Shown here: positions 40,959 to 41,556 of the stretch, in pieces
Layout: each line of letters opens with the position of its first letter
Position numbering within the stretch: the first letter of the stretch is position 1
Assembly: GCA_016650365.1 (NCBI GenBank)
Contig: JAENVV010000099.1
Span: forward strand, 1-41,556
Source: Acidimicrobiia bacterium
GTDB lineage: Bacteria; Actinomycetota; Acidimicrobiia; Spongiisociales; JAENVV01
Direction of reading: 5' to 3'
Length of the DNA: 41,556 bases
Made by a program: the position numbers and the translations under genes
Notes under the pieces: model-generated
Seen by the model: only the letters and a program-made list of their open reading frames with translations
Databases searched by the model: none
What the model was told of the DNA's origin: nothing

Positions 40959-41556
40959 ATGAGTATGAAAAAGACGCTGGCGATCACTGCCATACCTTCG
41001 ATGCTGTTTGCCTACGGCTGGGCCCGATATCAGAAGGCGGTCGATGAACTCGACCGATATCCGCCTGCGTCGCCCGTCCTCCCCGGAACCCTGCACACGA
41101 TTCCGACCACCTTCGGCACCATCTCCTACCGCACAATCACAGGAGATCCCCATAAACCACCGCTCGTATTGATTCACGGTTGGGGACGGACGGGTGACTC
41201 GGCCTGGTGGACGATCGTCTGGAAGACCGACCGGACGATGGTTCTGGTCGATCTCCCCGGTCATGGTCGCTCGCGGCTCAGAGGGCCCTTCACCCTCGAC
41301 CTGGCCGCCGAGGCCATCATCCGAATCATCAAGCATGCCGAGCTGGACGATCCGGTGCTGGTCGGGCATTCGATGGGCGGGGCCATAGCCTTATTGGTCG
41401 GCCGCAAGCTCGGCAGCCAGGTCTCGCACATCGGGATCCTCGCCTCGTCGGCGTTCTGGGTGAAACCCAAGCTGACGGTCACGTTGGCCGCCGCTCCCTA
41501 CGTCATGGCTCCGAACTCGCCAGTCATCATCCGACGCCAGCATCGCCAGGCAATTC
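40959..41556 (+). CDS. Alpha/beta hydrolase, 5' part
   Basis: The frame opens at the ATG at 40959 (MSMKKTLAITAIPS) and runs off the window, giving 199 residues so far. It has an N-terminal hydrophobic segment, then the alpha/beta hydrolase signs: oxyanion-hole motif LVLIHGWGRTG, the VLVDLPGHGRS strand and the nucleophile elbow VGHSMGGA with the catalytic Ser. The catalytic His lies outside. The substrate is unknown. TAATTT (40946-40951) lies seven bases before the ATG with no Shine-Dalgarno, another leaderless pattern. It follows the lipoprotein gene by 56 bases on the same strand. Confidence 0.88.
   Translation, partial: MSMKKTLAITAIPSMLFAYGWARYQKAVDELDRYPPASPVLPGTLHTIPTTFGTISYRTITGDPHKPPLVLIHGWGRTGDSAWWTIVWKTDRTMVLVDLPGHGRSRLRGPFTLDLAAEAIIRIIKHAELDDPVLVGHSMGGAIALLVGRKLGSQVSHIGILASSAFWVKPKLTVTLAAAPYVMAPNSPVIIRRQHRQAI

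Noticed and set aside
1-41556. tRNA, rRNA, insertion sequence, prophage or integrase genes
   Set aside because: Looked for T-arm motifs, transposase and integrase motifs and terminal repeats; none found that hold up.

Overview
The window reads as compact chromosome of a high-GC actinobacterium (about 60% GC by eye), most likely close to Acidimicrobiia. The support is the combination of a DUF1876 protein, an IlvG-type ThDP enzyme, a class E sortase, an LppM-like lipoprotein, a DUF5317 membrane protein, membrane HD-GYP proteins and a secreted subtilase with Trp-Ser-Gly repeats, plus many genes that appear to be leaderless. The lineage call is an inference. I see no rRNA, tRNA, insertion sequence, prophage or CRISPR.

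Layout: 1-7.8 kb is housekeeping metabolism: a partial DUF1876 gene, an IlvG-type enzyme and the Fe-S carrier Mrp on the minus strand, a divergent SufR-like four-cysteine regulator, aconitase, oligoribonuclease and a molybdopterin oxidoreductase. 7.8-13.8 kb is largely cell envelope and signalling: a TlpA thioredoxin, a class E sortase with a coupled 60-codon membrane protein, an enoyl-CoA hydratase-like protein, a DUF5317 protein, two overlapping membrane HD/HD-GYP genes, then a 475-base region without a clear gene but rich in hairpins. 13.8-20.8 kb holds a coupled unknown/gamma-glutamyltransferase pair, a transglycosylase-like secreted protein, a helix-hairpin-helix protein, an NCS1-like permease, RlmN and a LysM/M23 endopeptidase. 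20.8-26.3 kb holds a phosphotransferase, an orphan beta-class DNA methyltransferase, IF-1, an LppM-like protein, the subtilase and a frameshifted remnant of a second subtilase gene. 26.3-32.4 kb holds pirin, two poorly known small proteins, an ABC exporter, and an AhcY/rhodanese pair. 32.4-35.8 kb is a two-component system flanked by two exported proteins. 35.8-41.6 kb holds an HrpA-type helicase, a two-TM protein behind a perfect CRP/GlxR-like palindrome, a small lipoprotein and the start of an alpha/beta hydrolase.

The best candidate for an undescribed system is 32.4-35.8 kb. An OmpR-type regulator and histidine kinase sit between two exported proteins that share a C-terminal domain of about 70 residues. 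Both exported genes are preceded by a similar direct repeat of 11-bp period, exactly 30 nt upstream of a CATWCT -10 element. This looks like an envelope-stress or metal-sensing regulon contained in one locus. Other items of note are the palindromic -10 shared by mrp and its SufR-like neighbour, a run of leaderless promoters that fixes many start codons, a duplicated 25-bp hairpin that supplies both stop codons of a convergent pair, and a possible structured RNA at 13.6-13.74 kb.
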